This document shows positions 1 to 9,962 of a DNA stretch of 64,000 nt, in pieces. The stretch lies in NCBI GenBank assembly GCA_964016875.1, contig OZ024736.1:40270707-40334706 (forward strand), written 5' to 3'. Each line of letters opens with the position of its first letter. The first letter of the stretch is position 1. The translations under genes and the position numbers were made by a program. The notes below the pieces were generated by a model. The model did not search any database. It was not told where the DNA came from and was given only the letters and a program-made list of their open reading frames with translations. The stretch comes from Fallopia convolvulus (Eukaryota > Streptophyta > Magnoliopsida > Caryophyllales > Polygonaceae).

Positions 1-1713
1 AGTTCCCATGACAAAGAAACACCAACTGAGGATAATACACATGCAAAGGAACTCACTCATACAAGAACCTTTCAACAAAGAAAGGACCACCCTCTTGAGA
101 ACATCATCTCCCCTCTTGATAAAGGTGTTCAAACTCGTTCCTCTCTCAATAATTTTTGTGCTTTTAATGCGTTTGTTTCAATGGTGGAACCCAAAAATAT
201 CAAAGAAGCATTAAAGGACCCAGATTGGATTCAAGCCATGCAAGAGGAACTCCACCAATTCGAGAGGAATAAAGTTTGGAAGCTAGTCCTTAGACCCAAA
301 AACAAGAACATCATAGGAACTCGATGGGTCTTTAGGAACAAGCTCGATGATACTGAAGCTGTAGCAAGGAACAAGGCTAGGTTAGTAGCACAAGGATACA
401 GGCAAGAGGAAGGGATTGACTATGATGAGACCTTCGCACCAGTTGCCAGGATCGAGGCAATCAGACTCCTCATCGCCTATGTCGCTCACAAGGGATTCAA
501 ACTTTATCAAATGGATGTGAAAACAGCCTTCCTAAATGGACATCTCAAAGAAGAAGTGTATGTGGCCCAACCTCCAAGATTCGAAGATGAGAAAATGCCC
601 AACCATGTCTATTTCTTGGAAAGGGCCCTTTACGGACTCAAACAAGCTCCCCGAGCTTGGTATGACAGGTTTGCTCAATTCCTCTTGTCCCATGGGTACA
701 TTCGTGGTTCCATAGACAAGACTTTGTTTTTAAAGAAAGAATCTAAAGACATTTTGATTGTGCAAGTATATGTTGATGACATTGTGTTTGGAGCAACTAA
801 CGAAACTCTTGTAGAGAAGTTTAAGGACCTCATGAGCAGTGAGTTTGAAATGAGTCTCATTGGGGAACTCACGTTCTTTCTGGGACTTCAAATATCCCAA
901 ACCAAGGATGGAACAAAGATTCATCAACAGAAATACATCAAGGAAATGCTTGTGAAGTATGGAATGGAACATTCAAAGCCCATTGATACTCCCATCTCAC
1001 CAAATTCAAGGCTCAATGCAGATGAAACAGGTATCAGTGTGGACCAAAGGAACTATCGAGGTATGATCGGGTCCCTTCTCTACTTAACAGCTAGTAGACC
1101 TGATATTATGTTCTCCGTATGTCTTTGTGCTCGTTTTCAAGCTAACCCTAAGGAATCACACCTGAAAGAGGTGAAGAGAATTTTCAAGTATCTCAAAGGG
1201 AACGATAACTTGTTCCTTTGGTATCCAAGGAACAGTTCCCTTGAGCTCATTGCATACACAGATGCTGACTTTGCAGGGCACTTGGTTGACAGAAAGAGCA
1301 CTTCAGGAATGGCCCAGTTCCTAGGGTCATGCTTAGTCTCGTGGGGATCTAAAAAGCAAAACTCAGTGGCACTCTCCACAGCTGAACCTGAATATGTGGT
1401 TGCCGCATCATGCTGTTCCCAGGTTCTATGGCTTAAGTCACAACTCCAGGATTACAGTATGTCTTTTGGCCCAGTTCCCATACTTTGTGATAACACTAGT
1501 GCCATAAACATTTCCAAAAATCATGTGCATCACTCTAGAACTAAGCATATTGATATAAGGCATCACTTTCTACGTGACAATGTTGAAAGTGGGAACATCT
1601 CGATGGAACACTGTAGAACTGAAGAGCAAATTGCGGACATTCTTACCAAAGCTTTAGACAGACGTCCCTACCAGCGTTTTCGAATGCTTCTAGGGATGAT
1701 AACTCTAAACTAA
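1..1713 (+). CDS. copia pol, C-terminal part: reverse transcriptase and RNase H
   Basis: The frame is open from the first base to a TAA at 1711-1713, so this is the 3' end of a longer polyprotein that starts outside the window. The RT domain begins near 230 with the usual copia entry (VWKLV, then GTRWVFRNK), contains KARLVAQGY, ETFAPVARIE, the MDVKTAFLNG block and the catalytic YVDDIVFG near 766-790. RNase H follows, with YTDADFAG near 1255, TAEPEYV near 1378 (the family normally has TAEAEY) and CDNTSAI near 1488. It ends with ADILTKAL. No stop or frameshift was found in this part, so it may be recently active. The product would copy element RNA into cDNA in virus-like particles. Confidence 0.93.
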   Translation, partial: SSHDKETPTEDNTHAKELTHTRTFQQRKDHPLENIISPLDKGVQTRSSLNNFCAFNAFVSMVEPKNIKEALKDPDWIQAMQEELHQFERNKVWKLVLRPKNKNIIGTRWVFRNKLDDTEAVARNKARLVAQGYRQEEGIDYDETFAPVARIEAIRLLIAYVAHKGFKLYQMDVKTAFLNGHLKEEVYVAQPPRFEDEKMPNHVYFLERALYGLKQAPRAWYDRFAQFLLSHGYIRGSIDKTLFLKKESKDILIVQVYVDDIVFGATNETLVEKFKDLMSSEFEMSLIGELTFFLGLQISQTKDGTKIHQQKYIKEMLVKYGMEHSKPIDTPISPNSRLNADETGISVDQRNYRGMIGSLLYLTASRPDIMFSVCLCARFQANPKESHLKEVKRIFKYLKGNDNLFLWYPRNSSLELIAYTDADFAGHLVDRKSTSGMAQFLGSCLVSWGSKKQNSVALSTAEPEYVVAASCCSQVLWLKSQLQDYSMSFGPVPILCDNTSAINISKNHVHHSRTKHIDIRHHFLRDNVESGNISMEHCRTEEQIADILTKALDRRPYQRFRMLLGMITLN

Positions 1714-2461
1714 ACAAGTCCCTGTTTGTCTCTCTCTCAATGCCTGACTAGTTTATATAAGATTGCATGATAGGGAACTTGGATTTATTGCTTTCACTAT
1801 GCCATGATTACTAGTCTAGAGAAAAATGTGTACAAAGGAACTCTATTTCTTTTGGCCCAAAATGATCAACCAGAGTTCCCTTTATCCCTCATTACAAGCC
1901 ACCATGACGGTTGATCATATGACCCACCCTAAGCTAGGGACCAGACAAATGCTCCTCATGAGCCAAAATATTTCCTTTATCGAGTTGCAAATTGTCTGGT
2001 TCCCTTTGAGTTCCCTAAACCCACAAAAAGACGAGTGTGAAGTTCCCTTAACCACTTCACTCTCCCTGACCTTGAAAAGATCATGGGAACTGCTGCATCT
2101 ACAAAGGGAACGCTGACTAATCTTCAAAGAAAAACCGTCACTTGGGAAGCGGACTTTTGTGTCAGAAGCTCTGAAGCGTTAAAGGCCAAGTATTCAAAAT
2201 TTGAAAAGGACTTCCCAAGAGATTGTGACGCGTGTCCAGAAGCGTGCTTGAGAAGTTGAAACGGCGCCCCACGCTCATTGGGCAACGGTTATCGAGGTTA
2301 TTCCACTTCCCTTTCTACCTTTCACCTCCTCTCTCCTTTAAAACCCCTCTTTGCCATTTTTAGGCCCTTTATTCCATCTTACATCTCTGTCATTCGTCTT
2401 CCCCAAATCTCTTTCACTCTCTTTTCAAGAAACCTCCAAAGCCTCCCAATTTCTTACAAAA
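1714..2461 (+). other. spacer between copia pol and the downstream ORF
   Basis: No coding region is supported here. The short open frames are chance. The stretch carries many GTTCCC/GGGAAC motifs (for example near 1773, 1865, 2002, 2013, 2041, 2086 and 2106). It ends in a pyrimidine-rich leader with a possible TATA-like TTTAAA near 2337 before the ATG at 2462, so it could hold a subgenomic promoter or splice acceptor for the next ORF. That role is inference. Confidence 0.5.
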
Positions 2462-4903
2462 ATGGCCCCTCAACACACATTCGCCCAAATCAAAGCGTGG
2501 GTACTTGCCAATCCTCGCATCCTTTTCATCTCTCAACTAAAAGAGATCGAGCAAGAACAAGACCCAACGATGAAGGATGTTCTTATCCAAGGGCTATACA
2601 ATCAAGTAAGCCCCTTCTTGCCCCCTCCTCCTCCTCAGGCCGACGAAACCGTCTCCTAGACCTCCTCCTCCTCCGAATCTCTTCCTCTCCCACCTCCAAA
2701 CACCAACACCTCCTCCGGAGTTGTCATCGTTGACAACTTCGGAGACGCTCGCCCCTCAATCAATGAAAAACCCCATAAATCCAAACATCGCCATTCATCC
2801 AAACGTCGCCACTCATCAAAAGATCCCTCAAAATCCAAAAAATCCAAACACTCCCACGACCCCTCCAAATCCAAAAAGCGTAAACACTCTGAGGCCTCTG
2901 AATTCTCGGAGCCCAGAAAGAAGGCTTTCTTCAAGTTTGAGGACTACCTGAACTGCTCCAAGGAGAGTTCTTGTGCTCCCAAACCTCCTTACCCTTTCCC
3001 TTCCGACGATGGGACCTCTGAACCCCAGAGTCTACTTCCCTCTTCCTCCTCCATCCCTCCTCTTCAAATCAAGGGACCTTCCAAACCTCCTCCCACAAGA
3101 CGACCAACTCCCCCTCCACCACCTCCCTCAGTTCCCGCCACGATGGGAACTCCACCTCCCCAACCTTCTTCACTTCCTCCACCTCCCTCAGTTCCCACCA
3201 CGATGGGAACTTCACCTCCTCAACCTTCTTCACTTCATCACGTTCCCATAATTACGGGATCTCCAACTCCACCTTCACCTCACAAATCTCCTTCCTCCTC
3301 ACCAAAACACATTTCCACCACTCCCATCTCTGCTTCGGGGATCTCTCCTCCCCAGGTCACCAGATCCCTTCCTCCTCCTTCCACTCAACTAACCACCCCT
3401 CTCCCTTCTTCTCCTCTCCCCTCTTCCACCACATCTCCCACTACCACCAAACTCCCCTCTCCCTCACCATCCAAAAGTACCGTCGCTCTCACCTCAGACG
3501 ACGACGATCTTCCTCTCTCTGTGGTCATCGACAAAATGACCAAGGATCCTCCTCCAATCATCATGGGAACTCTGGAGGAGGAAGCCCAGCTCAAGGCCAT
3601 CGAGGAAGAACTCAACAGGGGTCCCTCTGAGCACACAGTCTCCCAAGGGACAAAGTCCCCAGAAAAAGTGGCTCCTGAAGAGCCCACGGAGAGAAGGGAC
3701 CTCGCACCAGCTGGAGGTGCTGAGGCAACAACAAGTCATCCTGGAGATGACGCGGAGGGCTCAAGTTCGAGCTCCTCCGAGGAAGAAGGGACCTCCCAAG
3801 ATGAGGTCGAAGAAGAAGAAGAAGCTCCAGCTACAAAGGAGCCAGCACGGATCCCTACACCTGGACACCAAATGGTGGTGTCCACGAGTTCCCAACCACC
3901 AAGGGACCGCGTGCTTATGATTGAAGCGGCTGCACCCCCTCAGCAGAAAGGACCTCGCACGGTCTCTAGGGGGAACACATCTAAAAGCACTTCAAGGAAG
4001 GGGAAGGGGACCACCAAGCATCATGTCGATGAGCGCCGGAAGCTTCTTCCTCACCTCATTGTTTCAGAAGAAGTGCTGACTGAAAATGGTCTGGAGGAAC
4101 TGTGGGACCTGATCAAGGCCCAGGGCTGGGAGAGACTCTGCCAAGAAATTGTGAGCGTAGATCCCTCACAAGTGCGTCGATTCTACAACAACTTCACTAT
4201 CACCAACGACGGCACTCAGGGAACTCTCTCCCACGAAGGCGACGAGTTCATTTTTACAACGTCTACAATCCGCCTTCAATTCCAGGTCCCTGGTCAAGGG
4301 CTCAGCGAGGTGCCCAGCAAGCTCTGGGGCGACTTCAACAGCACCGAGGTGTGCAACACAATTTTTGAGGGTCGGGTTCCCTTTAAGATTCTCTCGACGC
4401 ATCATCTGTCCTTGGTCGCCAAGCTCGCTCACCAATTCATCATCAACGTGGTGATCCCACGCCAAGAGAAGCGCTTGGTCGTCAACATCCCAGATGCCAT
4501 TATCCTCTACCACTTCCTCCTCAAGAAGCCCATAAATCTTCCCCGAATAATCCTTGGGCACATGGAGAAGTGCATGGCCTCCAAGTCCCACTCCCTTCCC
4601 TACTCCGGGCTGATAAAGAAGCTCCTACAAAAAGAGGGTCTTTACGACGCCTCTAAAGATGAAATCGAGCTTGGAAGGAAACTGGACATTACAGTTGCCC
4701 AGAAAATGAGGCACTCGGAGCCTGTAGAGGAGACGGATCCACTAGAGTCTGGTCCACAAGAGGGGAACTCTCCAGTGTTGCTCCGCATTGCCAACACCCT
4801 CGACCAGATTGCTAGGGACCAAGCAGCGTTGGCCAGAGGACAAGAAAAGCTTACACAAGTCCTTACGCGCCTTTGTGACGCCCTGTTCCCTCAGAACCCA
4901 TGA
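2462..4903 (+). pseudogene. env-position extra ORF of the copia element, broken by one stop
   Basis: One frame runs from the ATG at 2462 to the TGA at 4901-4903 (814 codons), interrupted only by a TAG at 2657-2659. The N-terminal segment (65 codons) is followed by a Lys/Ser-rich stretch and a long Pro/Ser/Thr-rich region with a tandem duplication near 3113-3235. An acidic Glu/Ser tract follows near 3760-3840. From about 4040 to 4700 comes a globular domain resembling the 'putative plant transposon protein' family (RRFYNNF near 4177), and last a C-terminal helix rich in Gln/Ala. Sireviruses often carry such an ORF after pol, loosely called env-like. I see no clear signal peptide or fusion region, so an envelope role is not supported. 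The stop could be a real lesion or a read-through site. Confidence 0.7.
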
Positions 4904-5056
4904 TCTTTCCCTTCTTGTTCCCTTAATCCAAAAAATGACCACAAATTGTACTTGGGTTCCCATTGTACATATTATCTTAAGTAATGAAATGGTCTTTATT
5001 TTGATTGCGTGTTCCCTTCTTTCCTAATATTGCTTTGCTTGTTTTCGATGATGTCA

Positions 5057-5306
5057 AAAGGGGGAAAGACAAAAAATGCGAGATGAGTTAAAAGTTTAAG
5101 TTATCACAGACCACGCATAAGCTAAGGGGGAACAACTGCATAAAAAGCTTAATAGGAACTATGTGTCTCACCAGAAGTGGCTCCCTAAATCTAAGTGTCT
5201 CACTAACAGTGACTTCCCAAAATCATACTTAGGAACTCATCAACATATCATTCATTGAAATACTTGCATTTTTGTGATGGGTTTGTCATCATCAAAAAGG
5301 GGGAAA
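5057..5306 (+). promoter_or_regulatory. multiple polypurine tracts upstream of the 3' LTR
   Basis: Three purine tracts with a GGGGG core are seen at about 5057-5068, 5124-5132 and 5294-5306; the last abuts the LTR start at 5308. The last is preceded by CATCATC. Multiple tracts before the 3' LTR are a known Sirevirus trait. They prime plus-strand DNA synthesis. Confidence 0.8.
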
Positions 5307-5307
5307 T

Positions 5308-6338
5308 TGTTGGGACGTTGTTGGGACCTCTGGTTCTAAACAATGGATCAACGATTCAATTCTCTTAAGTTTTGATAATGACAAACAGCATAGGGAACTA
5401 ATGTGGTTTGTTCAAGTATTTCTAAGGAACACAGGTACAGCCAAGAACTACGAATGACCAAAAGCCATTGCAGGCCACAATGAAGAGTTTCCATCAAGGG
5501 AACTCTGAAGAGGAAAGTTCCCATGAAGTGGGAACTCCCAGAAACAAACAAGAAAACACAAGCTTACAACGATGAAGAGTTTCCATCAAGGGAACTTTGA
5601 AGAAGTCAGTTCCCATGACATGGGAACTCACATGTGAGGACAACGACCGTTCAGCGCAGATCGCGGGATTCTGTCTCAGACAGCCCGAGGGAACAGTCTG
5701 AGGATCAGACTGTCACGCTCCATCCAACGGTCCGATTGATCCAAGAAGTTGACCTAGTTCAAACCAAAGTCACATGTGAAGAAAGTACAACTTGGGCATC
5801 AAGCAAAGGGCATTTTGGACACAAACGAAAGATGCGACTGCCCAAGACAAATGGACTATAAAGCCAAATGAATAGTACTCGGTCTGAGTACTTCTCCTAG
5901 AACTTACAAACACCCACATCAGAGAAAAGAAAGAAAAGGAAGAGAAGTCCCCGCCGGCGAGTGTGTGAACTCGACGACGGTGAAGCTGAAGTTCCCAGGA
6001 GCAAGGGAACTGAGAAGTCAGCGTAAGGTTTGAGTTACTTGTGTTTTGCTGTTGTGAGCTTAGGAACTCAGTTGAGAGGATTTACTAGTGTTGCTAGAGT
6101 TAGGAAGAACTTGTAGGAACAAAGAAGTGTAAATCCGGCTGTGTAACTAAGGAACAAAGCAATCAATATAAGTAAGTCATTCAAAATCCTCCAAGCGGAG
6201 GTAGAGGTTTACCCATACAACTAGTTGGTTGTAGTGGGGTTCCTCTATAAAGGAACTGTGCCTTTTACTGTTTTTACTACTTGCGATTATTTACTTCCGC
6301 TGCCTTGGGAACAGCTTAATTGCCAGTTCCCAAGCTCA
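5308..6338 (+). repeat. 3' LTR of the copia element
   Basis: The LTR starts TGTTGGGAC directly after the last polypurine tract. A TATA box (TATAAAG, 5857-5863) is followed by a transcribed-looking leader. The 3' boundary is judged from where LINE coding sequence resumes. Candidate ends are GGGAACA at 6313 and AAGCTCA at 6338; the second is preferred because the element-specific GTTCCC motif continues to 6331. The length of about 1 kb fits Sireviruses. The partner LTR is outside the window, so age cannot be estimated. Confidence 0.75.
5480..5633 (+). repeat. tandem duplication with inverted GGGAACT/AGTTCCC motifs in U3
   Basis: A unit of about 60 bp starting ATGAAGAGTTTCC occurs at 5480 and again at 5572 (spacing 92). 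Each copy holds the order GGGAACT, AGTTCCCATG, then TGGGAACTC, so each copy can form small hairpins. It lies upstream of the TATA box, where enhancer-like repeats of LTRs usually sit. Confidence 0.75.
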
Positions 6339-6856
6339 CTGCTAACCAACCTTGTCGAGAAGTTCCAATCCAAGCTCTCTGGTTGGAAGACCATCTTGTT
6401 GAGTTTTGCGAGTCGTGTGCCTTTCACAAAAAGAGTTTTATTGTACTTACATGTTTTATCCCATGTTTATCGTCCTTTCCAAGAAGTACTTGCAAAAGAT
6501 GATAAAAGTAATAGACCTTCTATTTGGGGGAATCATGATGGCAACCTCAAGATCCACAAGGTGGTTTAGAGCGTGGTTACTAAACGTGGTGATTTGGGGT
6601 TGGAACTATGAAGAAATTTAATCTTTACTTTGTCAATAAGTTGGGATGGAGATTTTTTATGGGGATGGGAAGCTTTGGACCTCCATTGTAAGAAAATACA
6701 TCAATAAGGAATTGGGTACTTCTCCAATGGTGTCTCATGTATGTGCACAAGAATATTTGAGATTGTGGTTGTTGATTCTAAGTGGTTGCTTGAGAATGTG
6801 TTAACTATAAAGTTCTAAAGTGATGTTTGGGTTATCGATCGACCTTTTTATAAAAT
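6339..6856 (+). mobile_element. LINE (L1-type) ORF2 remnant, reverse transcriptase C-terminal part
   Basis: Translation in shifting frames gives hallmarks of plant LINE ORF2: KFQSKLSGWK near 6360-6390, then a segment like the family's 'LLSFAGRVTLIKSVL' region, an FGG/WGNHDG equivalent near 6525, and LWTSIVRKYI near 6675. Several frameshifts and stops separate these pieces, so it is dead. The copia element interrupts it on the left and the Cassandra array on the right. Confidence 0.75.
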
Positions 6857-7680
6857 TGTAACACCTCGAATTTAATATCATTTATAATGCATTGAGGTAC
6901 AAATCTTGTCAACAAGAGCTTTTTCTTTTCAAAGGTCGAGTGAGAACAAATAATTTTAAAGTTAAGCGTACAAAGGCGAGACTAGTACTAAGATAGGTGG
7001 CCTCCTAGGAAGACCTTGAGTTGTCATGAGATAGCGCTTATAAGGCCTTGCAAATGGTACCAGAGCCGAATTTGGATTACGAGTTGGCTTGGTCCAAAGA
7101 GCGGTCACTTGACCCAAAGGGTGCTCCTTGGGCCTTGATGAGAACGTTAAGTGCTTAAGTGGGGGAGATTGTAACACTCTAGCGGTTTATAAGGGACTGA
7201 GGTGATATCCATGTCAATAAGAGCTCTTCCTTTTTCAGGGTTCAAGTATGGACAAAAAACTCTTGAAGTTAAGCATGCAAGGAAGAGAGTAGTACAAAGA
7301 TGGGTGACCTATTAGGAAGTTCTCGGGTTGACATGGGATAGCGCTTCTAAGGCCTTCGATCTTATAAAAGGTATCAGAGCCGACTCTAGGTTAAGAGTTG
7401 ACTTGGCCCAGAGTGCGGTCACTCGACCTAGAGGAAGGTCCTTGGGCATTAATGATGACATCAAGTATTTACGTGGAGGAGATTGTAACACCTCAGATTT
7501 GAGATCCTATATTGAAGTGCAAACCAAGTCAACAAGAACTCTTCCTTTTTAGAGCTCGAATGATGATAAATAAATTTGAAGTTAAGCACGTAAGGGTGAG
7601 AGTAGTACCAGGATGGGTGAACTCATGGGAAGTCGTTGGGTTGACATGTGATAGCACTTCTAAGACCTCATGCCTTATAG
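6857..7680 (+). mobile_element. Cassandra-type TRIM retrotransposon, tandem form with three LTRs
   Basis: Three related LTRs begin TGTAACAC at 6857, 7170 and 7484. After the first two comes a primer binding site like the initiator-Met tRNA complement (TGGTACCAGAGC at 7055, GGTATCAGAGC at 7370), then about 100 bp of internal sequence, then a polypurine tract (GTGGGGGAGAT, GTGGAGGAGAT) directly before the next TGTAACAC. Each LTR holds a 5S-rRNA-like segment. These are the defining traits of Cassandra. The LTR-internal-LTR-internal-LTR order shows unequal recombination between LTRs. It encodes no protein. It sits inside a LINE, which resumes at about 7690. Confidence 0.88.
6961..7648 (+). repeat. 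three 5S-rRNA-like segments in the Cassandra LTRs
   Basis: Segments starting GTTAAG at 6961, 7268 and 7581 follow the 3' half of plant 5S rRNA, including the internal pol III promoter region (GAGAGTAGTAC, GGATGGGTGA, GGGAAGT and equivalents). The third copy is closest to the gene consensus. Cassandra elements are known to carry such 5S promoters. The 5' half of 5S is missing or diverged, so these are not 5S genes. Confidence 0.85.
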
Positions 7681-7689
7681 AACTTGCTA

Positions 7690-8790
7690 TTAATGAGATT
7701 GATTATACTCGTTTATAGGATTGTGTTCATAACTATTGGATTTTTTTACACGGGGTGAAACTAAGATATTCTCGCTTCTCACTTGCAGTTTGATGTCCAT
7801 ATTATGTTAGTTGTTGTGGGTGTTGTTCAGAATGACACGAAGGATGACTTGATTTGTTGGAGTCATTTGTTGAATGGAGAATAGAGTTTTGCCTTTGGCT
7901 ACAATTTTGCGTAGGGAAATTCAAGAGTGCAATGCATTGAGGATCTTTTTGACATAGTTTGGAAGCTCAAAGTTCTCAAGAGAATCAGATACTTTGTTTG
8001 GCTCTACCTTCGAGGTGGAATTATGACAAACAAGGAGAGAAGGCGTCGACATTAGTCGACCTTTGCGACTTGGTGTATGTTACAATTTGGAGGAAGAGAT
8101 GATTGGATATTTGTTTCGTGATTGTCCTCAAGTAAGCTCGACTTGGCTTTGTTTTTCATTATTGAGCACAACACTTCATTTTTTTTAGGTTTCCTTCTCG
8201 GTCTAGCTGAGGAGTAGTCTCATGCTAAAGCACTCGACCAATGATAATATGGAATTGGGTTCGAGTTTTTCTATGACATTGCGGTGAACATGGAAATGGA
8301 GAAATGTTATGAGTTTCTAGAATGAATCTATTAACATTGACGGACACGCCTTTATCTTGGATTGTTGCATGGAGTACTTGGAGGCTTTAAAGAAACTGGT
8401 TAGTAATCTTATCCCTTTTTGTAAGAATTTAGGTGAGGTTTCTTGGAAACGTCTTTGCATGGGTGGATCAAGCTCAATACTTATGGTGCGTTTAGAAGTG
8501 GTGAAATTGAGTCATCCGCTGGAACTTTAAGGGGTCGCCATGGATAATGGAAGGGTGGGTTTGTCCATAATTTAGGTTCGTGTTTGATCCCGATGGTGGA
8601 GCTTTAGGGTATCCTGCAAGGTCTCAAATTTGCTTGGGCTGAAGGCTACCATTTCGTTTCGTTCAAGTGGATTCCAAGTTGTTTGTTGATCTTATTGGTA
8701 AGAGTTTGAGATCCGTCATATCGAAGTTGAAGTTGAAGATGTGGGTTTGTCCATAATTGAAGTTGAAGAGTAATAATCTTCCTCCACATA
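7690..8790 (+). mobile_element. LINE ORF2 remnant, zf-RVT and RNase H parts
   Basis: This continues the LINE split by Cassandra. In broken frames I read DLICWSHLLNGE near 7850, then IWKLKVLKRIRYFVWL-like text near 7960, TNKERRRRH near 8028 and a CPxx-like ending near 8125. These match the LINE zf-RVT region. An RNase H-like segment follows near 8465-8700 (LNTYGAFRSGEIESSAGTL, ELWGILQGLKFAWAEGY). Multiple stops are present. Confidence 0.72.
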
Positions 8791-9962
8791 ACTTAATTGG
8801 TATTTAGCTGTCAAGGCTTTTTAATGATGTATTAACATGTTTAGATCTATCATATTTATCGTGAGACAAACCAGATTAAAGATTGTCTTAGCATATTTTG
8901 CTTTCAAATTTCCTTTAGATTTTCATGTATATGGTCTGTTATCATTTACCTTCTTATTTTCACGCATTAATCATAGAGATTTATCAAAATTTTACTCCAC
9001 TCTTAGCATATAAATATAGTCATACTCCATTCTAAAAATTGCACTAAAAAAAAGTAAAAAAATACACTTGGTAAAATTTAGTTCTCACTCTCCATTCCTC
9101 TCTTTTTTTATTTAAAATTCCATAACTCTTTTCATTATATTGGTGTCTTTATATTTCACAAAATCCGTGCTATTATTTACTCTTTTTATAAAGTGTGTGA
9201 TTTTGTGTGATTTTTCTATAAAATTTGAGGAGAAAAGGAAAAGAAAACTCTCCTTCCCGCAAAGACGACGACGACGAACAAGAAGACGACCTTTTTCTCG
9301 GCTTTTTTACTTGTGTAAATCGCAATCTGACTTCTGGTCCTTAGCTTTCTCTCTCCGTTTCTCATGAGATCAACCTCTTTCTCTCTCTCTGTACAGTCTG
9401 CAACTGATTTCAGATCAACTGGTCCGAGATTACTTTCTCCGCTCTTTCCTATTTGTTGATTTATCTTTCTTCTTCTCCAGTTTCGAGCTCAGTGATTTTC
9501 TTCGATTTATCCACAAAGCGTTACGATTCTGTTCTTTCCGTGTGAATCCTGAAAGCTGCGAGTCTTTATCGCAATTCGCATTTCTAGCTCGCTTCTATTC
9601 TACTCCTTTGGCTTCAAGAGGACTTCGCACTCTCGCCGTAGAATCAAACTCAAGGGGATTTTGAATATGTATGGATGTTGACGCTGCATTTGATTTGCTT
9701 TGAGTAATTCGAGTGGTAAATGATGCGAAATTCGGTCGTCTAATGAGGCATTTTGAGATTCAACCATTCTAGCAGTGTGATTATCGGAGATGTGGCCTGG
9801 AGGTTTCATTGTTCCAATGTCGAAATCCGAAATTTTAGGACGGGAACTGATGCGTCATGTGCGGGAGGGTTTGATTTCGGGACTAATGAGTTGAAATTCT
9901 CTGCTTGAGAATCTGATTTCTCGTTTCGGGAGTAAGTTTCGGTTGGTTTTTTGCCAGTGAAG
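8791..9962 (+). promoter_or_regulatory. upstream region and 5' leader of the PRAF gene
   Basis: The left part (8791-9130) is AT-rich, with short A tracts near 9045 that may be the LINE tail. A pyrimidine-rich stretch from about 9300 to 9500 and sequence without long ORFs up to the ATG at 9963 look like a plant 5' UTR. A leader intron is possible but no site was decisive. Confidence 0.45.

Larger units (their letters stand above)
1..6338 (+). mobile_element. Sirevirus-like Ty1/copia retrotransposon, 3' part
   Basis: The window opens inside the pol gene of a copia LTR retrotransposon and runs through an extra ORF, several polypurine tracts and the 3' LTR. Seen directly: a copia reverse transcriptase with YVDD, a copia RNase H, an ORF of about 2.4 kb downstream of pol, repeated GGGGG-containing purine tracts before the LTR, and an LTR opening TGTTGGGAC. 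An ORF in the env position plus multiple polypurine tracts is characteristic of the Sirevirus genus. The 5' LTR, gag and integrase lie outside the window. The right boundary is uncertain (6313-6340), because sequence from about 6339 reads as LINE reverse transcriptase, showing that the element inserted into a LINE. The target duplication cannot be tested with only one end visible. Confidence 0.88.

Noticed and set aside
2278..2733. 151-codon open frame before the copia extra ORF
   Set aside because: It overlaps the start of the better supported frame from 2462 and has no family resemblance.
6961..7648. Three 5S rRNA genes
   Set aside because: Only the 3' half of 5S is present, diverged, and it sits inside LTRs with primer sites and purine tracts: Cassandra, not 5S genes.
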